Origin: Thermobifida cellulosilytica TB100
GTDB taxonomy: Bacteria > Actinomycetota > Actinomycetes > Streptosporangiales > Streptosporangiaceae
DNA: 62,901 nucleotides
Reading direction: 5' to 3'
Assembly: GCF_001517975.1 (NCBI RefSeq)
Contig: NZ_KQ950189.1
Span: 13,232-76,132, forward strand
Shown here piece after piece: positions 9,403 through 17,599 of the stretch. The translations under genes and the position numbers were made by a program. How positions within the stretch are numbered: the first letter of the stretch is position 1; each line of letters opens with the position of its first letter. Under the pieces are notes generated by a model. That model saw only the letters and a list, made by a program, of their open reading frames with translations. It made no database searches and had not been told where the DNA came from.

Positions 9403-10104
9403 TCAGCGCCTGCGGGCGCGCAGCAGCACAATGCTGCCCCGGGTGTTGGGGTGGCGGCGGTCGTCCAGCGCGACCAGGGGGATCAGCGGCGCGGCGGCGT
9501 TGAAGCCGGCCCGTCCCCCGTAGGCCGAGAGCGTCAGGTAGAGGCGCTCGGCGGTACGGGACCGGAACTGGTAGCGGTGTTCGAGCACGTCGAGCCCGCA
9601 CCCGTCGAGCAGTGTGCGCAACGTCTCGTGGGTGTAGGTGCGCCGGACGTGGTAGCGGCGGCGGTGCGCGTCGAACAGGTGCGGCCACTCCCCCGCGCGG
9701 GACAGGCAGTCGGCGGACAGGACGAGTTCGCCGCCGGGCCGCAGCACCCGCGCCATCTCGCGCAGCGCCGCGGGGCCGTCGGCGAAGTGTTCGAGGGCGC
9801 AGATCGACATGACCCGGTCGACGGAGGCGTCGGCGAACGGCAGCCGCAGCGCGTCGCCCTCGACGAGGGCGGGGGCGTGGGCGAGCCGCTGTCCGCGCCG
9901 CAGCTTGTGCCGGGCCATGTCGAGGGAGACGGCCCGCGCGCCGCGCCTGCGCGCCTGCGCCGCCCAGTAGCCGTCGCCGCCCGCGACGTCGAGCACCACC
10001 TGCCCGGTCAGGTCGCGGCCGAGCCAGCGCAGCAGGGCGCCCGCCTCCCGGTAGCGGCACACGTGGATCTGGTGGCCGGCGAAGGCCACGGCGTCGGTGA
10101 GCAC
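9403..10104 (-). CDS. Class I SAM-dependent methyltransferase
   Basis: 233-residue methyltransferase with a Rossmann fold. Motif I is VLDVAGGDGYWAAQA at ~38-52, followed by a short acidic strand end (AVSLDMA), EGDALRLPFADASVD at ~82-96 (motif II/III region) and VLRPGGELVLSADCL. This is the Methyltransf_11 pattern, so the protein most likely methylates a small molecule or a glycan. The C-terminal part (RTAERLYLTLSAYGGRAGFNAAAPLI) may lie against the membrane. The GTG start at 10104 has no RBS but a TAGGGT box six bases upstream. It is transcribed away from the membrane protein at 10167, with only 62 bases between start codons. It lies upstream of fbiC, but fbiC has its own promoter, so I do not infer a role in F420. 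Confidence 0.85.
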   Translation of the reverse strand: MLTDAVAFAGHQIHVCRYREAGALLRWLGRDLTGQVVLDVAGGDGYWAAQARRRGARAVSLDMARHKLRRGQRLAHAPALVEGDALRLPFADASVDRVMSICALEHFADGPAALREMARVLRPGGELVLSADCLSRAGEWPHLFDAHRRRYHVRRTYTHETLRTLLDGCGLDVLEHRYQFRSRTAERLYLTLSAYGGRAGFNAAAPLIPLVALDDRRHPNTRGSIVLLRARRR

Positions 10105-10110
10105 GGCCCC

Positions 10111-10116
10111 ACCCTA
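10111..10116 (-). promoter_or_regulatory. -10 element for the leaderless methyltransferase gene
   Basis: TAGGGT on the minus strand, six bases before the GTG at 10104. Confidence 0.55.
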
Positions 10117-10154
10117 CTGGCGCGCGGCCCCGCGGGCCGGGCTTCGGGGTGGCC

Positions 10155-10160
10155 TAGGCT
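10155..10160 (+). promoter_or_regulatory. -10 element for the leaderless membrane protein gene at 10167
   Basis: TAGGCT six bases before the GTG at 10167. It forms a back-to-back pair with the methyltransferase -10 only 39 bases away, so the two -35 regions must interleave. Confidence 0.55.
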
Positions 10161-10166
10161 GGCCGG

Positions 10167-11105
10167 GTGGTGAACCGTCCGAGCCTGCGCCGGTGGGGGC
10201 GCGCCGCCGTCGGGGTCCTCGTCCTGGGCTGCGCCGCCCTGGCGCTGCGCGCCCGGTGGCACGAGGCGGGGGCCGCGCTGGCCGCCCTGTCGCCGTGGAC
10301 GGTCGCGGGCGCGCTGGCCGCCGCGATGGCCGGACTCGGCGCGCAGATGCTGGCGTGGCGGGCGCTCCTGGCCGACCTGGGCTCGCCGCTGCCGCTGCCG
10401 GTGGCCGCCCGCGTCATGTTCGTCGGCCAGCTCGGCAAGTACCTGCCCGGGTCGGTGTGGGCGTTCGTCGCCCAGGTGGAGCTAGCCCGGGACCGCGCGG
10501 TGCCGCGCCGCCGGGGGGCCGCCGCCACGGTGCTGGCGATTGCCGTGACGCTGACGGTGAACCTGCTGGTCGCCGCGGTGCTGCTGCCGCTGTCCGCGCC
10601 GGAGGCGGCGCGGCGCTGGTGGTGGGTGTGGGCGGCGGTCCCCCTCCTGGCGGCCGTGCTGCACCCGCGGGTGGTGACGTGGCTGCTGCACCGGGCGGGC
10701 CGCCTGGTCGGCCGCCTGCGCGCCGGGTCCGGTCCGGAGCTGGACCGCCTGGACGGGCGCGGCATGGCGGCCGCCGTGGCCTGGACCCTGGCCTCCTGGG
10801 TGCCGTTGGGCGTCCACGTGTGGCTGCTGACGGCCGGGGTGGGCGGCGGCTGGGGGTCGTGGGCGCCCGCTGTCGGCGGCTACGCCCTGGCCTGGACGCT
10901 GGGCGTGGCGGCGGTGTTCGCGCCCGCCGGGCTGGGGGTGCGCGAGGCCGTGCTGGTGGCGGCCCTGGCCCCGGTGCTCGATCCCGGTTCGGCGCTGGTG
11001 GTGGCCGCCCTGTCCCGGCTGGTGACGACCGTCGCCGACCTCCTGTGGGCGCTGCTGTGCCTGGTCGCGGTGGGCTCCCCGCCGCGGACCAGGGCTGAGC
11101 GCTAG
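10167..11105 (+). CDS. Lysylphosphatidylglycerol-synthase-like membrane protein (YbhN/UPF0104 family)
   Basis: 312-residue integral membrane protein with about eight hydrophobic segments. It carries the family hallmarks GQLGKYLPGSVW (~90-101) and PAGLGVREA (~253-261), which match the flippase-like transmembrane domain of MprF and the stand-alone UPF0104 proteins. It lacks the MprF cytosolic aminoacyl-transferase domain, so lysyl transfer is not expected. In this setting, beside glycosyltransferases, a lipid or lipid-linked sugar transport role is plausible but inferred. GTG start, leaderless arrangement. Its TAG stop shares a CTAG with the stop of the convergent gene at 11102. Confidence 0.85.
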   Translation: MVNRPSLRRWGRAAVGVLVLGCAALALRARWHEAGAALAALSPWTVAGALAAAMAGLGAQMLAWRALLADLGSPLPLPVAARVMFVGQLGKYLPGSVWAFVAQVELARDRAVPRRRGAAATVLAIAVTLTVNLLVAAVLLPLSAPEAARRWWWVWAAVPLLAAVLHPRVVTWLLHRAGRLVGRLRAGSGPELDRLDGRGMAAAVAWTLASWVPLGVHVWLLTAGVGGGWGSWAPAVGGYALAWTLGVAAVFAPAGLGVREAVLVAALAPVLDPGSALVVAALSRLVTTVADLLWALLCLVAVGSPPRTRAER

Positions 11106-12196
11106 CCGGACAGGCCGGTCAGGGCCGCCAGGTACCGGTCCCAGTAGGCGTCCGCGTCCACCGGCCGCACCCCGGCGCGCAGCGCGGCGAGGCGGCCGGG
11201 CGCGTAGCAGTCGGCGATGGCCCGAGCCAGGTCCTCCGGGTCGTCGGGCGCGCACAGCAGCCCGTCCACGCCGTCGCGCACGTGGTCGGGCAGGGTGCCC
11301 ACGCGGGTGGCGATCACCGGCAGGCCGTGGGCGTGGGCCAGCCACACGTTCTGGGTGGCGGTGGCCGACCGGTAGGGCAGCACCACCGCGTCGCACTCGG
11401 CGAACAGGTCGGGCAGCTCCCCGGCGGGCACGTACCCCTCGCGCCAGCGCACCCGGTGGGCCACGCCCAGCTGCTCCGCCAGCGCGCGCAGTTGCGCCGA
11501 GCCGCCCCAGAACTCGCCCGCGACGGTCAGCTCCACGCCGGGCGGTCCGGCCGCCAGCGCGCGCAGCAGCACGTCCACTCCCTTGTAGGGGCGGACGATC
11601 CCGAGGAACAGCAGCCGACGGCGGGTTCCGGGGGGCCGGGGGCGGCGGGGGCCGGTGTCCGGCAGGTGCGGGGGCAGCTCGGCCGCGGCCACCGGCGGGC
11701 CGGCGGCGCCCGCCAGGCGCTCGGCGAGCTCCCTCTGCTGGGGGGAGTGGGTCAGCACCGCGTCGACGCGGCCGAGCAGCAGCCGCATGAGGGCGGCGTC
11801 GAAGCGCCCGCGTTCGTGCGGCAGCACGTTGTGGCAGAGCGCCGCCACGCGCGCCGCCCGGCCGCATCCGGCGCGCACCCCCAGGTAGGCGGGCACCTGC
11901 ACGGGGGTGAAGACGGTCAGCACCACCAGGTCGGACTCCCGTCCGGCCCGGCGGCCGACCCGGTACCAGCCGTCGGGCCGGTACCAGGCGAGGTCGCGGC
12001 GGGTGTGCGGGAAGGGCGGCCCCTCCGGTTCGGCCACGGTCTGGCGTCCGGGGTAGAGCGCCGCCGGGTACTGGGCCCGCCACGACTCGACGACCACGCG
12101 GTGCCCGGCGGCGGCCAGCCGGTGGGCGAGCTCGGTGGTGTGCCGGGCTCCCCCGCCCTTGTACGGGTGGACCGGCCCCACCAGGGTGATCCGCAC
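11102..12196 (-). CDS. Glycosyltransferase, GT4 family
   Basis: 364-residue GT-B glycosyltransferase. The N-terminal domain starts ITLVGPVHPYKGGGARHTTELAHRL, where the glycine-rich loop contacts the donor. The C-terminal Rossmann domain has LFLGIVRPYKGVDVLLRAL (~190-210) and the acidic EX7E-like region ECDAVVLPYRSATATQNVW (~270-290), typical of retaining GT4 enzymes. Donor and acceptor are unknown. The GTG start at 12196 has GAGAGGAG five bases upstream, which rules out a longer reading from 12823 that overlaps the next gene. It ends 11 bases downstream of the GT2 gene at 12208, with which it is probably co-transcribed. Confidence 0.9.
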   Translation of the reverse strand: MRITLVGPVHPYKGGGARHTTELAHRLAAAGHRVVVESWRAQYPAALYPGRQTVAEPEGPPFPHTRRDLAWYRPDGWYRVGRRAGRESDLVVLTVFTPVQVPAYLGVRAGCGRAARVAALCHNVLPHERGRFDAALMRLLLGRVDAVLTHSPQQRELAERLAGAAGPPVAAAELPPHLPDTGPRRPRPPGTRRRLLFLGIVRPYKGVDVLLRALAAGPPGVELTVAGEFWGGSAQLRALAEQLGVAHRVRWREGYVPAGELPDLFAECDAVVLPYRSATATQNVWLAHAHGLPVIATRVGTLPDHVRDGVDGLLCAPDDPEDLARAIADCYAPGRLAALRAGVRPVDADAYWDRYLAALTGLSG

Positions 12197-12207
12197 CTGC
12201 GCTCCTC

Positions 12208-13125
12208 TCAGGCGTCGCGCGAGCGCACGATCAGGTCGGCCAGCAGCGCCATCGACCCGATCATCAGCCCCGCCATGAGCAGCATGATCGTGTTGTTGCG
12301 GATGTAGACCGGGTCGGTGACGACGTCGTAGACGACCTTGAGCGCGCCGATGCCCAGCAGCCACAGCGCGGGCGGCATGAGCACCTTGAGCGGGTTGAAG
12401 TACATGACCATCCGCAGCACCTGGAGGATGTAGCCGTAGGCGTCGCGCACCGGGTGGAACTTGGAGCGCCCGGACCGCCGGGCGTAGCTGACCGGCTCGT
12501 AGCGGACGGCGTGCTGGTTGGACAGGAAGGCCAGGGTGATCGTGGTGACGCAGGAGAAGCCGGGCGGCAGCAGCCGCAGGTAGGGCAGGGCCACCTCGCG
12601 GCGGAACGCGCGCATGCCCGAGTTGAGGTCGGGGATGCGCGTGTTGGTGAGCTTCTCGGCGAGCTTGCGGATCAGCCACTTGGCGGGCACCCGCAGGAAG
12701 CGGTGGCTGCCCATCTCCTGGTCGCGCGCGCCCACCACCTGGTCGACGGTGTCGTCGGCGAGCAGGACCTCCACCAGGTCGGGGATGCGCTCGTTGGGGT
12801 AGGACATGTCCGCGTCGGTCCACACCACGATCTCGCCGCGCGCCCGCTGGGTGCCGATGCGCCGCACCGTGCCCGCGCCGCCGTTGGTGGCGAACGCGAC
12901 CACTCTCAGGTGCGGGAAGCGGGACTCGACGGAGCGCAGCCGGGCGAGGGTGTCGTCGGTGGAGGCGTCGTCGACGGCCAGCAGCTCGTAGGAGTGGCCG
13001 CTGGCGTCCATCGCCGCGCAGATCCGCTCGACCTCGGCGACCACGTGGTCCTGCTCGTTGTAGCAGGGCAGCACGATCGTGACGCGGGGGTCGTCGGTGC
13101 CGCGGGCGGGGCTGGAGTCAGTCAC
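12208..13125 (-). CDS. Polyprenyl-phosphate-type GT2 glycosyltransferase
   Basis: 305-residue family 2 glycosyltransferase of the dolichyl/polyprenyl-phosphate type. It has VTIVLPCYNEQDHV at 14-27, AVDDASTDDTL at ~50-60, the metal-binding DADMS at ~104-108 and VPAKWLIRKLAEKLTNTRIPDLNSGMRAF, a DPM1-like signature. Two C-terminal membrane segments (LKVLMPPALWLLGIGAL and LLMAGLMIGSMALLADLIV) anchor it. By family it would move a sugar from a nucleotide donor to a lipid phosphate carrier. Such donors feed GT-C enzymes, and a GT-C-like gene lies 30 bases upstream, which supports a functional pair. GTG start, with TATCCT nine bases upstream and no clear RBS. Confidence 0.9.
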   Translation of the reverse strand: MTDSSPARGTDDPRVTIVLPCYNEQDHVVAEVERICAAMDASGHSYELLAVDDASTDDTLARLRSVESRFPHLRVVAFATNGGAGTVRRIGTQRARGEIVVWTDADMSYPNERIPDLVEVLLADDTVDQVVGARDQEMGSHRFLRVPAKWLIRKLAEKLTNTRIPDLNSGMRAFRREVALPYLRLLPPGFSCVTTITLAFLSNQHAVRYEPVSYARRSGRSKFHPVRDAYGYILQVLRMVMYFNPLKVLMPPALWLLGIGALKVVYDVVTDPVYIRNNTIMLLMAGLMIGSMALLADLIVRSRDA

Positions 13126-13155
13126 AGTGCGCCCAGGATATCGGCGGGGCCGCCG

Positions 13156-15171
13156 TCAGGGCCGGGGAAGGACGGCGATCCACAGGTCCCCGTTGAACCG
13201 CCACGCGCCCGCCGGGGGCTTCATCAGGGTGCTGGGGTCCTGTTCGGTGTGGACGTCGAACGGGTGGGTGGGTGTGACGCCGGGCGGCAGGTAGGGGGTC
13301 AGCGCCTCGGCCCGGTCGGCGGCCAGCACCACGTCGCGGCCGCGGTCGTGGACCTCGGTGACCAGGCGGCGCACGGTCTCGGGGTCGGCCGGGTCCACGT
13401 GCGCCGCGGGCACCCCGCACATGCCGCGCAGGAGCTGGAGGAACTTGCTGGCCGTGTTGGGCTCGACCACCAGGACGCTGGCGGTGTCGGGGATGTCGGC
13501 GCAGGTCTGCCGGGTGGCCGCGATCGAGCCGACGTCCATCCGGTAGGTCATGATCCCGGCCGCCGTGACGGCGGTGGGCACGAGCAGGGCCGCGGCGCCG
13601 AGGGCGGCCACCGCGGGGCGCAGCCAGTCCGGCCAGCCCACCAGGTCCTCGCGCATGCGGCGCCGGACCCAGGCCAGGAAGGAGACCGCGAACAGCACGA
13701 ACGCGGGGAGGACCAGGGTGACCAGGCGGCGGCTGGCCCACGGGTGGTCGGGGGTGATGGCGGGCCGCAGCAGGGTGGTGGCGGCCGACCAGGCCAGCAC
13801 CGTCAGCGGCAGCACCCACCGGGGTTCGCGCCGCAGCGCCGTGCGGTAGACCAGCAGGGCCGCGCCGAGGGCGGCCAGCAGCACGGCGGGCCAGCCGACG
13901 TACCAGCCGACCCAGTTCAGGCTCATCTCCTCGTAGGTGCGGTGGGAGTCCACGGCCAGCCCCTCGATCTGCTGGACCTGGCCGATGTAGACGGCGGTGG
14001 CCTCGTCGCCGTGGCCGCGCTGGGTGATCAGCAGCGGGCGCACCCCGAGGGCCGCCACGGCCGCGACCGCGAGGACCGCCAGGGCGGCCGGCAGCCAGGA
14101 GGGGCGGTCCAGCCGGGGCACGCCGCGCCGCCACAGCAGGAGCACCCCGAGCACGGTGAGGACGACCACGGCGCCGCTGACGACGAGCAGCGGGATGAGC
14201 GACTCGGAGAGGTAGTCCAGGTAGGGCCGGGAGTAGCCGTACCCGGCGAGGAGCCCGTAGCCGACGCCGACGGCCAGCCCGGCCCCCAGCGGCAGGGCCT
14301 CGCGGCGCCGGGCGAGCAGCAGCAGCCCCGTGAAGGCCACGACCGGCAGCAGGTCGCGCAGCACGTCGATGCGTACCAGCAGTCCCAGTCCCAGGCTCAG
14401 CCCGGCGGCCAGGGCGAGCGTGTGCCCCGCCGACCAGCGTCCCCGCGCCCCGCGGGCGAGCGCGTCGCAGGCGAGCGCGAGCCCGCCGAGCAGCAGCACC
14501 TGGGCGACCGGTTCGCTGTAGGTGGAGCGGCTGACCCACTGCTGGGGCAGGCACACCGCGAGCACCAGCGCGGCCAGCGGCGCCCAGCGCGCGCCGACCA
14601 GCCGGGCGGCCAGCCCGGCGAAGGTGAGCACGGCCAGCGCGCCCGCCAGCGGCGGCACGAGGACCATGCCGTCCAGGTCCGCGGCCCAGAAGCCGAGCGT
14701 GTACACCAGGGGCGCGCCGGCCAGGAACTGCGGCCAGACCACGTCGTCCACCTGGTAGTAGGCGAGGCTGTCGTAGGTCAGTGCGGGGTCGCTGCCGGCG
14801 AGGAGCTCCCGCTGCTGCGGGATCGGGAGGTACCCGTTGGCCGCGATCCACGCGGTGTACTGGGCGTAGGAGGCGGCGTCCCGCCGGATGACGAGCTGCT
14901 CGGAGTGGTAGGCGAGCTGCACCGCGGCGAAGGCGACGGTGACCGCGGCCACCAGCAGCACCGGCCACCAGGGCGTGTCGTCGGTGTCCGGGGCCAGCCG
15001 GGGCAGCAGGGCCAGCGCGGCGGCGACCGCCGGCCCGCCCAGCAGCAGCCCGGTCAGCGGGGTGAGCTGGCCGAGGCACAGCAGCGGGAAGGCGACCAGC
15101 AGCCAGGCCGCGACGGCCACGGCCGGGGCGAGGGTGACCCGTGCGAGCAGAGTGCCGGGGGACAGACGCAT
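13156..15171 (-). CDS. Polytopic membrane glycosyltransferase-like protein (GT-C fold)
   Basis: 671-residue protein with about twelve hydrophobic segments and a hydrophilic C-terminal ~130 residues. Between the first helices lies an extracytoplasmic loop with RRDAASYAQYTAWIAANG. An acidic residue in the first large loop is the usual catalytic feature of GT-C/ArnT/PMT-like enzymes that use lipid-phosphate sugars. I see no diagnostic signature beyond this, so the assignment rests on topology, the loop and the partner GT2 gene just downstream. ATG start at 15171; CATTGT seven bases upstream suggests a leaderless start. It is divergent from the gene at 15342. Confidence 0.7.
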   Translation of the reverse strand: MRLSPGTLLARVTLAPAVAVAAWLLVAFPLLCLGQLTPLTGLLLGGPAVAAALALLPRLAPDTDDTPWWPVLLVAAVTVAFAAVQLAYHSEQLVIRRDAASYAQYTAWIAANGYLPIPQQRELLAGSDPALTYDSLAYYQVDDVVWPQFLAGAPLVYTLGFWAADLDGMVLVPPLAGALAVLTFAGLAARLVGARWAPLAALVLAVCLPQQWVSRSTYSEPVAQVLLLGGLALACDALARGARGRWSAGHTLALAAGLSLGLGLLVRIDVLRDLLPVVAFTGLLLLARRREALPLGAGLAVGVGYGLLAGYGYSRPYLDYLSESLIPLLVVSGAVVVLTVLGVLLLWRRGVPRLDRPSWLPAALAVLAVAAVAALGVRPLLITQRGHGDEATAVYIGQVQQIEGLAVDSHRTYEEMSLNWVGWYVGWPAVLLAALGAALLVYRTALRREPRWVLPLTVLAWSAATTLLRPAITPDHPWASRRLVTLVLPAFVLFAVSFLAWVRRRMREDLVGWPDWLRPAVAALGAAALLVPTAVTAAGIMTYRMDVGSIAATRQTCADIPDTASVLVVEPNTASKFLQLLRGMCGVPAAHVDPADPETVRRLVTEVHDRGRDVVLAADRAEALTPYLPPGVTPTHPFDVHTEQDPSTLMKPPAGAWRFNGDLWIAVLPRP

Positions 15172-15341
15172 GAGGGCAACAATGCCAGGTCACAGCCGAC
15201 ACGGCACGGGCTCCCTCCGGATCCGCGCCCGGAACCGGCGGCGGCCGCAGGAAGCGGAACCGCAGCGCTCCCCCGCTGGTCGGACCGCTTCGCGGGTACC
15301 ATGTGCCCCGTTGCGCAGCCGAACCCGAAAGAAGGTCCGCC

Positions 15342-16142
15342 GTGTCAGCGCAGACGCCGGGAGAGCTGTGGCTGGCGGCCCGGAGCGTGGACGCCGCCCG
15401 CCCCTTCCTCACCTCCTACGACCCGGCCACCGGCGTCCGGGTGGAGATGTCCTTCGCCACCTTCGACAACTGGGTGGCCAAGACCGCCAACATGCTCGTG
15501 GACGGGCTGGGCGTGCTGCCCGGGGAGCGGGTGGCGCTGGCGCTCCCGCTGCACTGGCAGAGCCTGGCCTGGGCGGTGGCGTGCTGGTCGGCGGGGGCGA
15601 CCGTGGTGCTGGCCGGGGAGGACTCCTGGGAGGCGGACCTCGCCGTCGCCGAGGCGGCCCGGGTGGACGCGGCGTTCAACTCGGGGGCGCGCGAGGTGGT
15701 CGCGGCCTCGCTGCACCCGCTGGGACTGCCGCTGGACGACTGCCTGCCCGCCGCCATGGACTACACCGTGGAGGTCCGCGGCTACGGCGACCGCTTCTCC
15801 CCCGTGCGCGTGGATCCGCTGGCGGCGGCTCTGGAGCACGGCGGCACCGTGTACTCCGGAGCCGAGCTGGCCGACACCGGCCGGGAGTACGCGCGCCTCG
15901 GCAAGCTGACAGCCGAGGACAGAGTGGCTATCATCACTCCCGACTCAGCGCCCCTTACGCTACTTGGGGATGATCTGTCCCGTTTCTTGGGCGTGCTGGC
16001 GGCTGCCTCGTCGATCGTGCTGATTCCGGCCCAGGACTCCACTACGCTGCAATCGCGGCTTGGCATGGAGCGAGTCACGGCAGTCGTCGGGGACCTGCCC
16101 AGTCCCCCGCTGTCGCAGACCGCCCCCAGGTCGCTTTCCTGA
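15342..16142 (+). CDS. TIGR03089-type protein (truncated AMP-binding fold)
   Basis: 266-residue member of the actinobacterial family I know as TIGR03089, related to the N-terminal part of acyl-CoA synthetases. It shows FLTSYDPATGVRVEMSFATFDNWVAKTANML near the N-terminus, then LPGERVALALPLHWQSLAWAVACWSAGATVV, which corresponds to the AMP-binding enzymes. The ATP-binding P-loop and the C-terminal catalytic domain are absent, so no ligase activity is expected and the function is unknown. GTG start at 15342 with an AAGAAGG site about six bases upstream. It ends 23 bases before the LCP gene, and both probably share a transcript. Confidence 0.85.
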   Translation: MSAQTPGELWLAARSVDAARPFLTSYDPATGVRVEMSFATFDNWVAKTANMLVDGLGVLPGERVALALPLHWQSLAWAVACWSAGATVVLAGEDSWEADLAVAEAARVDAAFNSGAREVVAASLHPLGLPLDDCLPAAMDYTVEVRGYGDRFSPVRVDPLAAALEHGGTVYSGAELADTGREYARLGKLTAEDRVAIITPDSAPLTLLGDDLSRFLGVLAAASSIVLIPAQDSTTLQSRLGMERVTAVVGDLPSPPLSQTAPRSLS

Positions 16143-16165
16143 CGCCTCACTGCCCCGGGTGTTCG

Positions 16166-17599
16166 ATGCCGAAGAGACCCTCCTCCTGCAGATCCGCAGG
16201 ATCGCGTGCCGTCCGCCGCGGACTCAGCCTCGGCGGCTGGGTCGCCGTCGCGACGACGGCGGTCGTCATCGGCAGCAGCCTCACCGCCTACGGCGCCTAC
16301 TACGACATCTACGGCAACATCAGCCAGGAGACCGTCGACACCGACTCCTGGGACCGGCCGACCAAGGTCGAGGGCGCGCTCAACATCATGATCATCGGCT
16401 CCGACGTGCGCAGCGGCGACAACGCCCAGTACGGCGGCCAGATCGAGGGCGAGCGTCCCGACACCCTGCTCATCGCGCACATCTCCCCCAGCTACGACGG
16501 GGCGGTCCTGGTCAACCTGCCCCGCGACTCCATCGTGGACATGCCCTCCTGCGAGCCCAACGGCGACCGCCCGGGCATGGAGGCGCACCGCGGCATGATC
16601 AACTCCGCGATGAACTACGGCGGGGTGCAGTGCCAGTGGAAGGTCGTGGAGCAGCTCACCGGCATCCACATCGACCACTTCGTCAGCGTGGACTTCACCG
16701 GGTTCAAGGAGATGGTCGACGCCATCGGGGGCGTGGAGATGTGCATCCCCGAGCCGGTCGACGACCCCAAGGCGCAGCTCACCCTGGAGGCGGGCCTCCA
16801 GACCCTCAACGGCGAGCAGGCCCTGGGGTACATGCGCTCCCGCTACGGGCAGGGCGACGGCAGCGACCTGAGCCGGATCGACCGCCAGCAGGTCTTCCTC
16901 GGCGCCATGCTGCGCAAGGTCATGAGCGGCGAGATCATGTCCAGCCCCAGCAGCATCTACTCCTTCCTCGGCTCGGTCACCGACTCCATCACCGTCGACG
17001 ACCAGTTCACCGTCGACAAGATGACCGACATCGCCATCCAGATGCGCGAGGTCGACATGGGCAACATCCGGTTCATCACCGTGCCCAACGGCGCCCACCC
17101 CGACGACCCCAACCGGGTGGCCTGGACCCAGCCCGACGCCGACCAGCTCTTCCAGGCGATCGCCAACGACACCGAGATCGTCGAGGACAAGCCCGAGGAG
17201 GGCGACGGCGGGGACGAGAAGGAGGAAGCGGCCCCCACGGTCGACCCCTCCCAGGTCTCCGTCGAGGTCCTCAACGGCACCGACACCTCCGGGCTGGCCG
17301 GGACCGTGGGCGCGGCGCTCCAGGAGAAGGGCTTCGTGCTGGCGGGCACCGGCAACCCGCAGGGGCCGATCCCCGGGCAGACCACCGTCTACTACGGCCC
17401 CGGCATGGAGGAGCACGCCAACACCGTGGCCGCGCAGTTGAAGAAGGCGGTCGTCGCGGAGAACCCGGCGCTGGGCACGACGGTGCAACTGGTGATCTCC
17501 GCCGACTGGGACGGCCTCAAGGGCGAGCCCTCCTCGTCCGGCGACGTCCTGGACTCCATCGAAGCCAAGACCGCCGAGGAGTCCGAGAGCGCCTGCTAG
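16166..17599 (+). CDS. LytR-CpsA-Psr (LCP) wall-polymer ligase with LytR_C domain
   Basis: 477-residue LCP protein. One membrane anchor (~24-45) is followed by the extracellular LCP catalytic domain (~70-260): IMIIGSDVRSG, GERPDTLLIAH, VNLPRDS (~117-123), HFVSVDFTGF, IGGVEMCIPEPV and YMRSRYGQGDGSDLSRIDRQQ. The Asp/Arg residues in these motifs bind the polyprenyl pyrophosphate and metal. The LytR_C domain (~275-370) begins VSVEVLNGTDTSGLAG. LCP proteins transfer lipid-linked glycopolymers (teichoic acid, arabinogalactan, capsule) to peptidoglycan. A second LCP gene is at 34436. No obvious RBS; coupling from the upstream gene is possible. Its stop overlaps the stop of the convergent glycosyltransferase in a shared CTAG. 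Confidence 0.93.
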   Translation: MPKRPSSCRSAGSRAVRRGLSLGGWVAVATTAVVIGSSLTAYGAYYDIYGNISQETVDTDSWDRPTKVEGALNIMIIGSDVRSGDNAQYGGQIEGERPDTLLIAHISPSYDGAVLVNLPRDSIVDMPSCEPNGDRPGMEAHRGMINSAMNYGGVQCQWKVVEQLTGIHIDHFVSVDFTGFKEMVDAIGGVEMCIPEPVDDPKAQLTLEAGLQTLNGEQALGYMRSRYGQGDGSDLSRIDRQQVFLGAMLRKVMSGEIMSSPSSIYSFLGSVTDSITVDDQFTVDKMTDIAIQMREVDMGNIRFITVPNGAHPDDPNRVAWTQPDADQLFQAIANDTEIVEDKPEEGDGGDEKEEAAPTVDPSQVSVEVLNGTDTSGLAGTVGAALQEKGFVLAGTGNPQGPIPGQTTVYYGPGMEEHANTVAAQLKKAVVAENPALGTTVQLVISADWDGLKGEPSSSGDVLDSIEAKTAEESESAC

